Counted from the stretch's first letter, positions 10,066 to 18,718 are shown. The stretch: 64,000 nucleotides of DNA from Sphingomonas sp. A2-49 (GCF_025548555.1 NZ_JAJLPA010000008.1:62001-126000); one strand, 5' to 3'. Made by a program: numbers and translations. Notes: a model not told the origin generated them from the sequence alone.

Positions 10066-10556
10066 GCCGTCCGCTGACCCCGCCGCAGCGGCGCGCGCGG
10101 CTGATCGCGTTGCTGCTCCCCGCCGCGCTGCTCGCCGGCGCCTGGGGATCGCAGCTGATCGGCCACCTGTATCCGTGCGAAATGTGCCATTGGCAGCGCT
10201 GGCCGCATTATGCGGCGCTGGGCATCGCGGCGCTCGCCTTCGTCGTCCCGCAGCGCAGCGTCCAAAAGATGCTGGTGATCGTCGCGGCGCTGCTGATCGC
10301 CGTGTCCGGCGCGATCGGCGTCGCGCATGCGGGGGTCGAATACCATTGGTGGAACGGCTTCACCGCCTGCACCCAGACGGTCGACCTGCGCGGGCTGGGG
10401 CCGGAGGCGCGCCTCGATGCGCTGATGAAGGCGCCGGTGGTGCGCTGCGACGTCGCGCAATGGACCTTCGCGGGAATTTCGCTCGCGGGGTTCAACGCGA
10501 TCCTGTCATTGGGCGGCGCGATCACCATCTTGTGGCTGATGAGGAGAGCGCGATGA
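10062..10556 (+). CDS. dsbB: Disulfide bond formation protein B
   Basis: 164 residues, four predicted membrane helices. DsbB reoxidises DsbA and passes electrons to ubiquinone. The first periplasmic loop has the CxxC of CEMCHWQRWPHY, and the second loop has the cysteine pair in TACTQTVDL and VVRCD. The start is the GTG at 10062, which overlaps the ctpA TGA (GTGA). The coq7 gene begins within its own stop (ATGA), placing a quinone-using enzyme next to a quinone-synthesis gene. Its likely partners are the two DsbA-like proteins at 22-23.6 kb. Confidence 0.93.
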   Translation: MSRPLTPPQRRARLIALLLPAALLAGAWGSQLIGHLYPCEMCHWQRWPHYAALGIAALAFVVPQRSVQKMLVIVAALLIAVSGAIGVAHAGVEYHWWNGFTACTQTVDLRGLGPEARLDALMKAPVVRCDVAQWTFAGISLAGFNAILSLGGAITILWLMRRAR

Positions 10557-11104
10557 CCCCGCAGGCTGCACCCCGCTGGCGCCCCGGCGACCGGCGCGAA
10601 CCCGTCCCGGCGATGATCCGCGTCGACCAGGCGGGCGAATATGGCGCGACGCGGATTTACGCTGGCCAGCTCGCCGTGTTCGGCGACCGACATCCGGCGA
10701 GCCGGGCGATCCATCACATGGCGGCGCAGGAGGAACGCCATCGCGCCTTCTTCGATGCGCTGATCGTCGAACGCGGCGTGCGGCCGACGCTGTTCCAGCC
10801 CTTCTGGGACAAGGCGGGCTTCGCGCTAGGCGCGATCACCGCGGCGATCGGCCCCAATGCCGCGATGGCCTGCACGGCGGCGGTGGAGACCGAGATCGAC
10901 ATGCATTACCAGGAACAGCGCGATGCGCTGGGCGACAGCGACCCGCAATTGTCGGACGCCATCGCCGATTTCCAGGCGGAAGAGCTGGAGCACCGCGACC
11001 ATGCGCTGGCCAACGGCGCGGAGAATGCGGTCGGCTATCCGATGCTGAGCGGCCTGATCCGGTTCGGCTGCAAGGTCGCGATCGCCGCCGCGAAGAGGAT
11101 TTGA
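10553..11104 (+). CDS. coq7: Coq7-family demethoxyubiquinone hydroxylase
   Basis: 183-residue di-iron hydroxylase for the penultimate step of ubiquinone synthesis. Iron-ligand motifs are visible in order: RVDQAGEYGA (Glu), AAQEERHRAFF (ExxH), TAAVETEIDMHY (Glu) and FQAEELEHRDHAL (ExxH). The start ATGA overlaps the dsbB stop, with GAGGAG upstream. The C-terminus is hydrophobic (LIRFGCKVAIAAAKRI), consistent with peripheral membrane attachment. Confidence 0.95.
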   Translation: MTPQAAPRWRPGDRREPVPAMIRVDQAGEYGATRIYAGQLAVFGDRHPASRAIHHMAAQEERHRAFFDALIVERGVRPTLFQPFWDKAGFALGAITAAIGPNAAMACTAAVETEIDMHYQEQRDALGDSDPQLSDAIADFQAEELEHRDHALANGAENAVGYPMLSGLIRFGCKVAIAAAKRI

Positions 11105-11117
11105 GAGAGGAATGCCG

Positions 11118-11642
11118 ATGCGCGCACTCATCGCTACCGGGCTGTTGCTGACGGCGGGACCCGCGCTGGCCCAGACCACGGGGGCCCAGACCACCACGGT
11201 CCAGACCACGACCGCGCGGGCCGCGACGCCGCAGGCATCGGCCACGGCTCAGCCGGCGCTGCCCGGCGCGGCCAAGCCGGTCGTCATCGCCGCTCCCGGC
11301 GAGGTCGCCCGCCGCGCGCCGGTCAACGGCGTGCTCGTCCTCTATGGCAACGAACGCTGCCCGACCAACACCGACGGTGCCGAGATCGTCATTTGCGAAC
11401 GCCGCAGCGCGCGCGAACAATTTCGCGTTCCCAAGGAGCTGCGCGAATTCCAGGTGACGCCGCAGAACGAGAGCTGGGCGGCGCGTGCGCAGGGCACGCT
11501 CGACGCGGGCGTCGGCGCCAACAGTACCGGCAGTTGCTCGACCGTGGGTGCGAGCGGCCAGACCGGTTGCTTCCTCCAGAACGCCCGCGCCGCGCGCAAG
11601 GAAAACCAGGCCCGCAAGATCGAGGAAGCACGCGTCCCCTGA
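11118..11642 (+). CDS. Secreted hypothetical protein with QTT repeats
   Basis: 174 residues. The ATG at 11118 is preferred over 11112 because GAGAGG is then 7 bases away. A Sec signal (RALIATGLLLTAGPALAQ) is followed by a short degenerate repeat (QTTGAQTTTVQTTTAR), a Pro/Ala linker and a folded part (LVLYGNERCPTNTDGAEIVICERR ... LREFQVTPQNESWAARAQGT) with four cysteines in two likely pairs. I do not recognise a named domain. It follows coq7 by 13 bases and probably shares its transcript. Confidence 0.75.
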   Translation: MRALIATGLLLTAGPALAQTTGAQTTTVQTTTARAATPQASATAQPALPGAAKPVVIAAPGEVARRAPVNGVLVLYGNERCPTNTDGAEIVICERRSAREQFRVPKELREFQVTPQNESWAARAQGTLDAGVGANSTGSCSTVGASGQTGCFLQNARAARKENQARKIEEARVP

Positions 11643-11732
11643 GCCGGCGCCGGCCGCGGGCGCGGTTCGACGCCCTTGCCTCTCGCGTCGCAGGCGATAC
11701 CCTGTCCTTACGGGTAACCGGGGGGACACGGC

Positions 11733-12245
11733 GTGGCGACGATCATCGATACCGGCGCCGTTCGGGCGAGCCCGCAGGCGCCCGACACGTTCGAGCGGGT
11801 GCTCGCGGCCGGGGCGGTCGTGCTGCTGGCCGCGGTGTTCGCCGCGCTGGTGCGGGGGCATGCGCAATGGGGCACGGTACCCGGCATCGTCTGGGCCCAC
11901 ATCGCCACCATCCTCGTGGCGCTCGCGCTGACCCCCGTTCTCCTGCTCGGCCGCCGCGGCGGTCGCCGCCACCGGTGGCTCGGCCGCATCTGGGCCGCGG
12001 CGATGCTGCTCACCGCGGCGCTGTCGTTCGGCATCCACCTGGGCAACCCCGGCGGGTTCAGCGTCATCCACATCCTGTCCGCCTGGGTGCTGATCCAGGC
12101 GCCGCTGCTCTGGCATAGCGCCCGCACGCACCGGGTCGCGCGCCATCGCCGCCACGTCCGCGGGCTGGTGACCGGCGCGCTGCTCGTCGCCGGCGCGTTC
12201 ACCTTTCCCTTCGACCGGCTGCTCGGCCGCTGGCTGTTCGGCTGA
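11733..12245 (+). CDS. DUF2306-like membrane protein
   Basis: 170 residues starting at GTG 11733 behind GGGGGGAC. It has four predicted membrane helices (VLAAGAVVLLAAVFAALV, GIVWAHIATILVALALTPVLLL, IWAAAMLLTAALSFGIHL, IHILSAWVLIQAPLLWHSAR) and conserved histidines between them (RHRWLGRIW, SVIHILSAW). This arrangement fits the DUF2306 family, whose function is unknown. The spacing of histidines in helices would suit haem or metal binding, but that is speculation. It lies five bases before the next membrane protein. Confidence 0.7.
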   Translation: MATIIDTGAVRASPQAPDTFERVLAAGAVVLLAAVFAALVRGHAQWGTVPGIVWAHIATILVALALTPVLLLGRRGGRRHRWLGRIWAAAMLLTAALSFGIHLGNPGGFSVIHILSAWVLIQAPLLWHSARTHRVARHRRHVRGLVTGALLVAGAFTFPFDRLLGRWLFG

Positions 12246-12250
12246 ACCCG

Positions 12251-13651
12251 ATGCGCCGCGTGCGTATCGTGCTGTTCGCGCTGGTCTGGTTCAGCTGCGT
12301 CTGGTTCGGATCGTGGGAGCTCAACGCCAATACCGCGACGCGTCTGTTCGCGGCGATCAGCCTCGTCGAGGACGGCGACGCGACGATCGACGAATTCGCG
12401 CCGCTGACGATCGACAAGGCGATGTTCGACGGCCACGTCTTCCTCGACAAGGCGCCGGGCATGACGCTGATGGCGCTGCCCGCGGTGCGGATCGCCGATG
12501 CGTCGACGGGGGAGCGCGCCGCCACGTTCGGCGCCGCGCCCGCCGGACCGGCGTTCGAACGCTACCTGCGGCTGCGGACGCGGCTCGCGGTGGCGACCGG
12601 GCCCGCGCTGTTGACCGCGCTCGCCGCGGTGCTGCTGTTCGACATGGCGCAGGGAATCAGCGGCAGCGCCGCCGCGGGCCTGTTCGCCGCGCTCGGCTAT
12701 GCGCTGGGCACGCCGGTCTGGGGCTGGTCGACGACGCTGCTCGGCCATGCCGTCGTCGCGGATTGCTACGCCGTCGCGCTGTGGGCGGTGTGGCGGGGCA
12801 CGCGCGACCCGGCCGGGGGAACCGGCCATGCGCTGCTCGCCGGCGCGAGCCTCGGCTGGGCGGTCGTCGTCGAATATCAGGCGGTGCTGGCCGGCGCGGC
12901 AATCGCGATCTGGGCGGTCTGGCGCGCGTGGCCCCGGCCGGACCGCTGGCGGCTGATCGCGGCGGCCTGCGTCGCCGGATGCGTCGCGCTGCTGCCGCTC
13001 GGGATCTACAACGTGATCGCGTTCGGAACGCCGTTCCGCGTCGGCTATTCGGGCGTCGTCGGGTGGGAGGGCATGCACCAGGGGCTGTTCGGGCTCGGCG
13101 TGCCGCGGCTGCGCGTGCTCCAGTCGATCCTGTTCAGCTTCCGGCTGGGGCTGATCTGGGTCGCGCCGGTGCTCGCGCTGGCGCCGCTCGGCCTCTGGTA
13201 CTGGGCGCGGCGCCGCAAGACCCGCGACATCGCGCTGGCGGCGGCGGTCGCGGCGCTGATCGTGCTGCTGGTCAACGCCGCCTATGTCTATTGGGACGGC
13301 GGCAACACGACCGGGCCCCGCTTCGCCATCCCCGCGGTCGCGCCAATGGCGCTGGGCCTCGCCGCGGAATGGATGCGCTCCCCCGGCCGCGGCGAACGGT
13401 GGGTGATGGCGGCGGTATTGATGCTGTCGATCGCGATCAACGCCGCGATCGCGGCGGCCGACATCTTCGCGCCCCCGGTCACCGCCTTTCCGGTGTGGCA
13501 GTGGGTGATCGCCGGCAATTTCGCGCACGGCTTCCTGCGCACGGTCCCCAGCGAATGGTTCGGCTGGAGCGCCTGGGCCGGCTTCGCCTGGTGGATGGCG
13601 CTGGCCCTGCCGGCGATGGCGTGGCTGGCGCGGGCGGTCCGGCGGGGCTGA
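12251..13651 (+). CDS. Polytopic membrane protein, glycosyltransferase-C-like
   Basis: 466 residues with about ten predicted membrane helices. The first periplasmic loop holds an acidic stretch (SLVEDGDATIDEFAPLT) followed by DKAMFDGHVFLDKAPGMTLMALP, a pattern also seen in dolichyl-phosphate-mannose-type (GT-C fold) transferases, where acidic loop residues contact the lipid-linked sugar. A later loop (YVYWDGGNTTGPRFAIPAV) is also typical of such proteins. The donor and acceptor cannot be read from sequence. It starts five bases after the DUF2306-like gene. Confidence 0.6.
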   Translation: MRRVRIVLFALVWFSCVWFGSWELNANTATRLFAAISLVEDGDATIDEFAPLTIDKAMFDGHVFLDKAPGMTLMALPAVRIADASTGERAATFGAAPAGPAFERYLRLRTRLAVATGPALLTALAAVLLFDMAQGISGSAAAGLFAALGYALGTPVWGWSTTLLGHAVVADCYAVALWAVWRGTRDPAGGTGHALLAGASLGWAVVVEYQAVLAGAAIAIWAVWRAWPRPDRWRLIAAACVAGCVALLPLGIYNVIAFGTPFRVGYSGVVGWEGMHQGLFGLGVPRLRVLQSILFSFRLGLIWVAPVLALAPLGLWYWARRRKTRDIALAAAVAALIVLLVNAAYVYWDGGNTTGPRFAIPAVAPMALGLAAEWMRSPGRGERWVMAAVLMLSIAINAAIAAADIFAPPVTAFPVWQWVIAGNFAHGFLRTVPSEWFGWSAWAGFAWWMALALPAMAWLARAVRRG

Positions 13652-13655
13652 CGCC

Positions 13656-14294
13656 TTACGGCTGAGGGGGGCGCTTCAGGCCGCGGACGCGGTGCCAGAT
13701 GTAGAAGGCGACGAGCGCGACGAGGACGATGCCGATCAGCAGGTCGGCGCGGTGGAACGCGGCCTTCACGCGGGGGTCGCTGTCCCACGTGTCGCCGAGC
13801 TTCATGCCGACCCAGGCGAGGCCGAAGCACCACGGCCAGCTGCCGAGGAAGGTGTAGACGTGGAACGGCACCAGCCGCATCCGGGCGACCCCGGCCGGGA
13901 AGGCGATGAAGCTGCGGATCACCGGCAGCAGCCGCCCGATCAGGACGGCGAGGCTGCCCCAGCGCGCGAAGAAGCGGTCGGCGGCGTCGAGCTCGCCCGG
14001 CCCGATCAGCAGGTAGCGGCCCCAGCGTTCCGCCACCGGTCGCCCGCCGCGCTTGCCGATCTCATAGGCGACGATCGATCCCAGGTTGCATCCGATCGCG
14101 CCCGCGGTCGCGGCGAGGTACAGGTCGAAGCGCCCGGTCGATACCAGATAGCCCGCGAACGGCATGATGATCTCCGACGGCAGCGGGATGCACGCGCTCT
14201 CGATCGCCATCAGGATCGCGATGCCGACATAGCCGCCGCTGGAGATCACCCAGATGGTGAAGGTGGCGAGGACGCCCAGGATCTTTTCGAACAT
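13656..14294 (-). CDS. DedA-family membrane protein
   Basis: 212 residues from ATG 14294. DedA proteins act in phospholipid flipping and membrane homeostasis. Family features: an N-terminal segment ending in ESACIPLPSEIIMPFAGYL, the glycine-rich GAIGCNLGSIVAYEIGKRGG, FARWGSLAVLIGRLLPVIRSFIAFPAG with the conserved GR and R-x3-PAG residues, and two C-terminal helices. It is convergent with the glycosyltransferase-like gene, four bases apart, and divergent from the aldo/keto reductase. Confidence 0.9.
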   Translation of the reverse strand: MFEKILGVLATFTIWVISSGGYVGIAILMAIESACIPLPSEIIMPFAGYLVSTGRFDLYLAATAGAIGCNLGSIVAYEIGKRGGRPVAERWGRYLLIGPGELDAADRFFARWGSLAVLIGRLLPVIRSFIAFPAGVARMRLVPFHVYTFLGSWPWCFGLAWVGMKLGDTWDSDPRVKAAFHRADLLIGIVLVALVAFYIWHRVRGLKRPPQP

Positions 14295-14368
14295 GGCGCC
14301 GGGACTTGGCGGATCGCCGCAAGGAAGGGAAGGGGGAACCCGCACGGCGCCTGCGCGCTTGGAGCGGC

Positions 14369-15163
14369 ATGACAGACCTTACGCTCAACGACGGCCGCAC
14401 CATCCCGCAACTGGGGCTGGGCACGTGGAAGCTTCCCGATGCGCAGGCACCCGCGGTCGTGCGCCGCGCGCTCGACACCGGCTATCGCCTGATCGACACC
14501 GCCGCGATCTATCGCAACGAGCGCGGCGTCGGCGAGGGCGTGCAGGCGACCGATGCCTTCGTCACGACGAAGCTGTGGAACGATCGCCAGGGCGATCCCG
14601 CCGCGGCGCTCGACGAAAGTCTCGCGCTGCTCGGGCTCGACGCCGTGGACCTGTACCTGATCCACTGGCCCGCGCCGGGGCAGGGCCAGTATGTCGACGC
14701 GTGGAAGGCGCTGGTCGACCTGCGTGCCGCCGGCAAGGCGCGATCGATCGGCGTGTCTAACTTCCTGCCGCAGCATCTCGACGCGATCGTCGACGCGACG
14801 GGGGTGGTGCCGGTGGTCAACCAGATCGAGCTGCATCCGCGCCACCAGCGCCGCGACGAACGCGCCTATCACGAAAGGCACGGCATCGTGACGCAGTCGT
14901 GGAGCCCGCTGGGTCAGGGCGGCGACCTGTTGCGCGATCCCGCCATCGTTCGCGTGGCGGACCGGCACGGCCGGTCGGCGGCACAGGTGGTGATCGCCTG
15001 GCATCTGGCGCACGGTTTCTCGGTGATCCCGAAGGCCGCGGACCCTGAGCACATGAGCGACAATTTCGCCGCGCTCGACCTGACGCTGGACGCGGACGAC
15101 ATCGCGGCGATCGATGCGCTGGAAACGGGCGAGCGGATGGGCGAGGACGCGCTGGCGATGTGA
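14369..15163 (+). CDS. Aldo/keto reductase
   Basis: 264 residues from ATG 14369 with GGAGCGGC just upstream; a longer frame from 14306 would overlap the dedA promoter. The NADPH-dependent (beta/alpha)8 reductase tetrad is visible: Asp and Tyr in LIDTAAIYRNE, Lys in VTTKLWND and His in YLIHWP. Cofactor motifs SIGVSNF, VNQIELHP and the C-terminal SVIPKAADPEHMSDNF are present. Closest in style to the 2,5-diketo-D-gluconate reductase group, but the substrate is unknown. Confidence 0.93.
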   Translation: MTDLTLNDGRTIPQLGLGTWKLPDAQAPAVVRRALDTGYRLIDTAAIYRNERGVGEGVQATDAFVTTKLWNDRQGDPAAALDESLALLGLDAVDLYLIHWPAPGQGQYVDAWKALVDLRAAGKARSIGVSNFLPQHLDAIVDATGVVPVVNQIELHPRHQRRDERAYHERHGIVTQSWSPLGQGGDLLRDPAIVRVADRHGRSAAQVVIAWHLAHGFSVIPKAADPEHMSDNFAALDLTLDADDIAAIDALETGERMGEDALAM

Positions 15164-15188
15164 CCCGGCGCGGCCGGCGGGGAGCGGG

Positions 15189-16580
15189 CTACGCCAGCGC
15201 CGCCTTCGCCAGCCTCAGGTCCTCGACGAAGCGCGCGAATTCGTCCCGCTTCTGCGCCTCGTCCGGCAGGCGCAGAAGGTAGCTCGGGTGGACGGTGATC
15301 CATGCCTCGCCACCGTCGGGCAGGCGGATCGGCCGGCCCCGCTCGCGCCCGATCGTGACCGTACGCCCCAGCAGCGATCGCGCCGCGGTCGCCCCCAGCG
15401 CCACCGTCACCTGGGGGCGGACCAGCATGCGCTCCTGATCGATCCACCAGCGGCAGGCGTCGATCTCGCCGGTATCCGGCTTTGCATGGATGCGGCGCTT
15501 GCCGCGCGGCTCGAACTTGAAATGCTTGACGGCGTTGGTGACGTAGACGCGCGTGCGATCGATATCGGCGGCGGCGATCGCGCGATCGAACACCTGCCCC
15601 GCCGGCCCGACGAAGGGCTTGCCGGCAAGATCCTCCTGATCGCCGGGCTGTTCGCCGACGAACATCATCGCCGCATCGACCGGCCCTTCGCCGAACACCG
15701 TCTGCGTCGCCGGCCTGTACAGCGGGCACCGCGTGCAGGACGCCGCCTCGTCGCGCAGCGCCGTCCACGCAGCCTCGGCGTTGCCCCCCATGCTCGTCCG
15801 CGCCGTCTCGATCATCCCGCTTTCCCGTGCCTGCGCGCCCGCGATCAATTGCCCGACCAGCGCGGTTTCGGGCATGTTCTTCCAGTATTTGCGCGGCATT
15901 TCCTTCAGCATCGCGCCGATCTTGACGCGCGCGGGGTTGAAGATGCTGGCGTAATAGGTCTTCCACACCTCTTCGGTCGGGTCGCCGTCGGGCGCGTCCG
16001 CGTTGCTGGCGCCGGGCCCCTCCGACAGCGCCTTGCCATCCCAGTGCAGCGATACCTCCGGCGTCAGGATCGACCAGCGCATCGACGCGAAGCGATTGAC
16101 GAAGAAGGCGGCATTGGCGCGCACGATATGGTGTTCGGGTTCGAACCAGGCGACGAAGCGGGCGACGCCGTCGTCGTCCTGCACCTCGCGGAAGCGCAGG
16201 AAGGCGCGCATCTTGTGGATGTCGCGGCGCACGGTCTTGGCGATCACCTCCAGCCGGCGGATCAGCGGATCGGCCTGATCCTCCATCAGCCTGGGTTCGG
16301 TGCGCAGGCGGCAGAGCGCGGTGTAGAGCAGCGCGAACCGCTCCGGCTCCGCCGCCATCGCGACGCTGCGCGCGAGATCGATGAACGCGCGCGGCACCGA
16401 CAGCGCGCCGGCGGACGGCGCCGGCGGCGGCATGTCCGGCGCCGCGGCGAACAGGTCGACGGGGGTGTCGCCGACCTGCCAGACCACGTCCTCCGGAGGC
16501 ACCTGTTCGGCGGCGAGCGCGCGCGCGGCGTCGCGCCACGCGTCGAAATCGTCCGCCGCGGGAAGCGTCGCTACGCGCAT
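15189..16580 (-). CDS. DUF4130-UdgX fusion: uracil-DNA-binding repair protein
   Basis: 463 residues in two parts. Residues 1 to about 260 match the DUF4130 'DNA metabolism' domain that accompanies a radical SAM protein (DIHKMRAFLRFRE, HHIVRANAAFFVNRFASM, MPRKYWKNMPET). From about 275 on it is a family-4-like uracil-DNA glycosylase of UdgX type: CTRCPLY iron-sulfur cysteines, the GEQPGDQED and KPFVGPAG motifs, and KRRIHAKP near residue 361. The histidine in that motif is the residue by which UdgX becomes covalently attached to uracil sites. Last gene of a three-gene minus-strand operon, 20 bases after the hemerythrin gene. Confidence 0.93.
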   Translation of the reverse strand: MRVATLPAADDFDAWRDAARALAAEQVPPEDVVWQVGDTPVDLFAAAPDMPPPAPSAGALSVPRAFIDLARSVAMAAEPERFALLYTALCRLRTEPRLMEDQADPLIRRLEVIAKTVRRDIHKMRAFLRFREVQDDDGVARFVAWFEPEHHIVRANAAFFVNRFASMRWSILTPEVSLHWDGKALSEGPGASNADAPDGDPTEEVWKTYYASIFNPARVKIGAMLKEMPRKYWKNMPETALVGQLIAGAQARESGMIETARTSMGGNAEAAWTALRDEAASCTRCPLYRPATQTVFGEGPVDAAMMFVGEQPGDQEDLAGKPFVGPAGQVFDRAIAAADIDRTRVYVTNAVKHFKFEPRGKRRIHAKPDTGEIDACRWWIDQERMLVRPQVTVALGATAARSLLGRTVTIGRERGRPIRLPDGGEAWITVHPSYLLRLPDEAQKRDEFARFVEDLRLAKAALA

Positions 16581-16600
16581 CGGTGCCGCCGCACGGTCAT

Positions 16601-17086
16601 CTAGTCGCGCTCGTCGCCACCCGGCGGATTGGCCTTCGCCAGCGCCAGTTCCTCGGGCTTGCGCTCCTCGTAGATCAAGGCGAGCTCGCTTTCCGTGGCG
16701 CTATCGAGTTCCTCCGCGGCGGCGGGGAACATCTCCTCCTCCTCCTCGGTGATGTGATGCTCGTAGCGGCGGCGCATGTGGAAGAAGGATTCGCTCCAGG
16801 CGTCCGATCCGAATTCGACGTCCGCCATCTCGCCGAGCAGGTCGTCGACCTCCTTGTGCTCGCTCACCGAATGACGCGCGTCGTCGCGCAGCGCGGGATC
16901 GCGCAGCATCGTCGCATAGAGCGATTCCTCCTCGGCGGCGGCGTGGCTCTGGATCTCCAGCCGGAACGCCTCGAACAGCGTCTTGCGTTCGTCGCTCGCG
17001 CCCTGCATCTCGGCAAGCTGTCGCAGCATGTCCCGTTGCTTGTCGTGGTCCCGTTTCAGGTCCGCGTAAATCTGTGCCAGCGCCAT
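16601..17086 (-). CDS. Hemerythrin HHE-domain protein
   Basis: 161 residues from ATG 17086. Four-helix HHE protein that should bind a di-iron centre. Candidate ligands in order: DLKRDHDKQ, LEIQSHAAAEEE, SVSEHKEVDD and RRYEHHITEEEEEMFP. Such proteins sense or store O2/NO or buffer iron. It sits between the radical SAM gene (61 bases upstream) and the UdgX fusion (20 bases downstream) on the same strand, so co-transcription is likely. That is an unusual guest in this DNA-repair pair, perhaps protecting their iron-sulfur clusters. The acidic tail is low complexity. Confidence 0.9.
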   Translation of the reverse strand: MALAQIYADLKRDHDKQRDMLRQLAEMQGASDERKTLFEAFRLEIQSHAAAEEESLYATMLRDPALRDDARHSVSEHKEVDDLLGEMADVEFGSDAWSESFFHMRRRYEHHITEEEEEMFPAAAEELDSATESELALIYEERKPEELALAKANPPGGDERD

Positions 17087-17147
17087 GTCGGTCTCCTTCG
17101 CCCGCTCAACCGGCGAGCGCGCCCGTCGTTTCACCTGTGAATCATTC

Positions 17148-18395
17148 TCACGCGGCGAACAGCTCGAACTGCTGCGCCCTGGGTGCGACGAGCGGGCGCA
17201 GTTCGGCGCGATCGGCGAGCATGACCGGGCGCCAATCCTCGGTGACGATGAACGGGCGCACCTTGTTGACGCTGACGGTCAGCCGCGCGACATCGTCGAG
17301 CCGCAGCCGTCGCCATTTCCGGCTGGCGACGATCCGGTCGACCGCCTTCACCCCCAGCCCCGGCACGCGCAATAGCATCTCGCGCGGCGCGCGGTTGACG
17401 TCGACCGGGAAATTGCCGCGGAACTTGAGCGCCCAGGCGAGCTTGGGATCGATGTCGAGCGGCAGCATGCCCGTCGCGTCGTCCGCCGCGGCGACGACCT
17501 CGTGCGGGCTGTAATCGTAGAAGCGCATCAGCCAGTCCGACTGGTAGAGGCGATGCTCGCGCATCAGCGGCGGACGCTGCAACGGCAGCACGGTGCTGGC
17601 GTCGGGAATCGGGCTGAACGCGCTGTAATAGACGCGGCGCAGGCCGAACCGGTCGTAGAGGGTCGAGGCGCGCGTGACGATCTCTCCGTCCGTCGCCGCG
17701 TCGGCGCCTACGATCATCTGCGTCGACTGGCCCGCCGGCGCGAACCGGGGGGCGGACTTGTACTTCTTTCGCGCGTCGCCGTTGTCGGCGATCGACGTCT
17801 TGACGTCCTTCATCGCGCTCTCGATCCGCGTGCCGTCCTTTTCCGGGGCCAGCCGCTTCAGCCCGCTGACCGTCGGCAGCTCGACGTTGATCGACACGCG
17901 GTCGGCGTAGAGGCCCGCCTGATGCACCAGTTCGGGATCGGCGTCGGGAATCGTCTTGAGGTGAATGTATCCGCGGAAATGGTGATCCTCGCGCAATGCG
18001 CGCGCCACTTCGACCATCTGTTCCATCGTATAGTTCGACGATTTGATGATCCCGGACGAAAGGAACAGCCCCTCGATATAATTGCGCTTGTAGAAGGCGA
18101 TCGTCAGCTTGACGACCTCGTCCGCGGTGAAGCGCGCGCGGCGGACGTTGCTGCTCTTGCGGTTGATGCAATAATGGCAGTCGAAGATGCAGCTGTTGGT
18201 GAGCAGGATCTTGAGCAGGCTGATACAGCGGCCGTCGGGCGCATAGGCGTGGCAGATGCCCATGCCCTCGGTCGAACCCAGCCCCACGCCGTCGCGACTG
18301 TTGCGCTTGGCGGTGCCCGACGAGGCGCAGGACGCATCGTATTTGGCGGCATCGGCGAGGATCGCCAGCTTTTCACGCGTGTCGAGCTGGGCCAT
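17148..18395 (-). CDS. Radical SAM protein, putative DNA modification/repair
   Basis: 415 residues. The start at ATG 18395 (MAQLDTREKLAILADAAKYD) fits the family N-terminus; the frame is open upstream but crosses the promoter. The [4Fe-4S]/SAM motif is CIFDCHYC. The core has further family motifs (STEGMGICHAY, GLFLSSGIIKSSNYT). The C-terminus carries a helix-hairpin-helix DNA-binding motif (LLRVPGLGVKAVDRIVASR). This family is normally paired with the DUF4130/UdgX protein, as here. The chemistry on DNA is not established. A LexA box covers its -10 element, so it should be DNA-damage induced. Confidence 0.93.
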   Translation of the reverse strand: MAQLDTREKLAILADAAKYDASCASSGTAKRNSRDGVGLGSTEGMGICHAYAPDGRCISLLKILLTNSCIFDCHYCINRKSSNVRRARFTADEVVKLTIAFYKRNYIEGLFLSSGIIKSSNYTMEQMVEVARALREDHHFRGYIHLKTIPDADPELVHQAGLYADRVSINVELPTVSGLKRLAPEKDGTRIESAMKDVKTSIADNGDARKKYKSAPRFAPAGQSTQMIVGADAATDGEIVTRASTLYDRFGLRRVYYSAFSPIPDASTVLPLQRPPLMREHRLYQSDWLMRFYDYSPHEVVAAADDATGMLPLDIDPKLAWALKFRGNFPVDVNRAPREMLLRVPGLGVKAVDRIVASRKWRRLRLDDVARLTVSVNKVRPFIVTEDWRPVMLADRAELRPLVAPRAQQFELFAA

Positions 18396-18397
18396 CC

Positions 18398-18430
18398 GTT
18401 CGATATACGTTCCGCAGGGGCGGGCGACAA
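18398..18430 (-). promoter_or_regulatory. SOS promoter: LexA box over the -10, leaderless
   Basis: GTTC-GATATAC-GTTC at 18398-18412 exactly matches the alphaproteobacterial LexA box GTTC-N7-GTTC. On the minus strand it overlaps -10 TATATC (18402-18407), which is 17 bp from -35 TTGTCG (18425-18430). Six bases separate the -10 from the ATG at 18395, so the transcript probably starts at the start codon. LexA binding here would block polymerase directly. Confidence 0.8.
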
Positions 18431-18531
18431 CCCCGGGACCGTGCAACACGATATTGATCGACCGCAACATGCGCGCAATGCGGCGGTGCCAGACCCGGTC
18501 GGGCAGGGGCCACAGCCGGAAGGACCATCCG

Positions 18532-18705
18532 ATGGACCGCAACGAAACGCCCTATTTTTCCGATCGATCGTTCGTCGAGGCGATCCGGTCGATCCAGGCG
18601 GAGCATCCGGCCGCCGCGGCGGTGCATCAGGAGATGTGCCTGCTCTACACCGGGCGGGTGCTCGCCGACCTGTTGCGTCGGCGGGGCGCGGCACCGGACG
18701 ACTGA
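18532..18705 (+). CDS. Small hypothetical protein (57 aa)
   Basis: ATG 18532 with GGAAGGA upstream; codon use and third-position GC fit a real gene. The product is a charged helical protein (SFVEAIRSIQAEHPAAAAV ... LLYTGRVLADLLRRRG) with no signal or membrane segment. It is divergent from the SOS-controlled operon and ends 13 bases before the convergent smc end. No known function. It resembles in size and helix pattern the 56-residue protein at 53529. Confidence 0.55.
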   Translation: MDRNETPYFSDRSFVEAIRSIQAEHPAAAAVHQEMCLLYTGRVLADLLRRRGAAPDD

Positions 18706-18718
18706 CCGGGCGGCGGCG

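Noticed and set aside
18396..18542. N-terminal extension of the radical SAM protein
   Set aside because: It would be translated through the -35/-10 and LexA box; family N-terminus and promoter position support ATG 18395.
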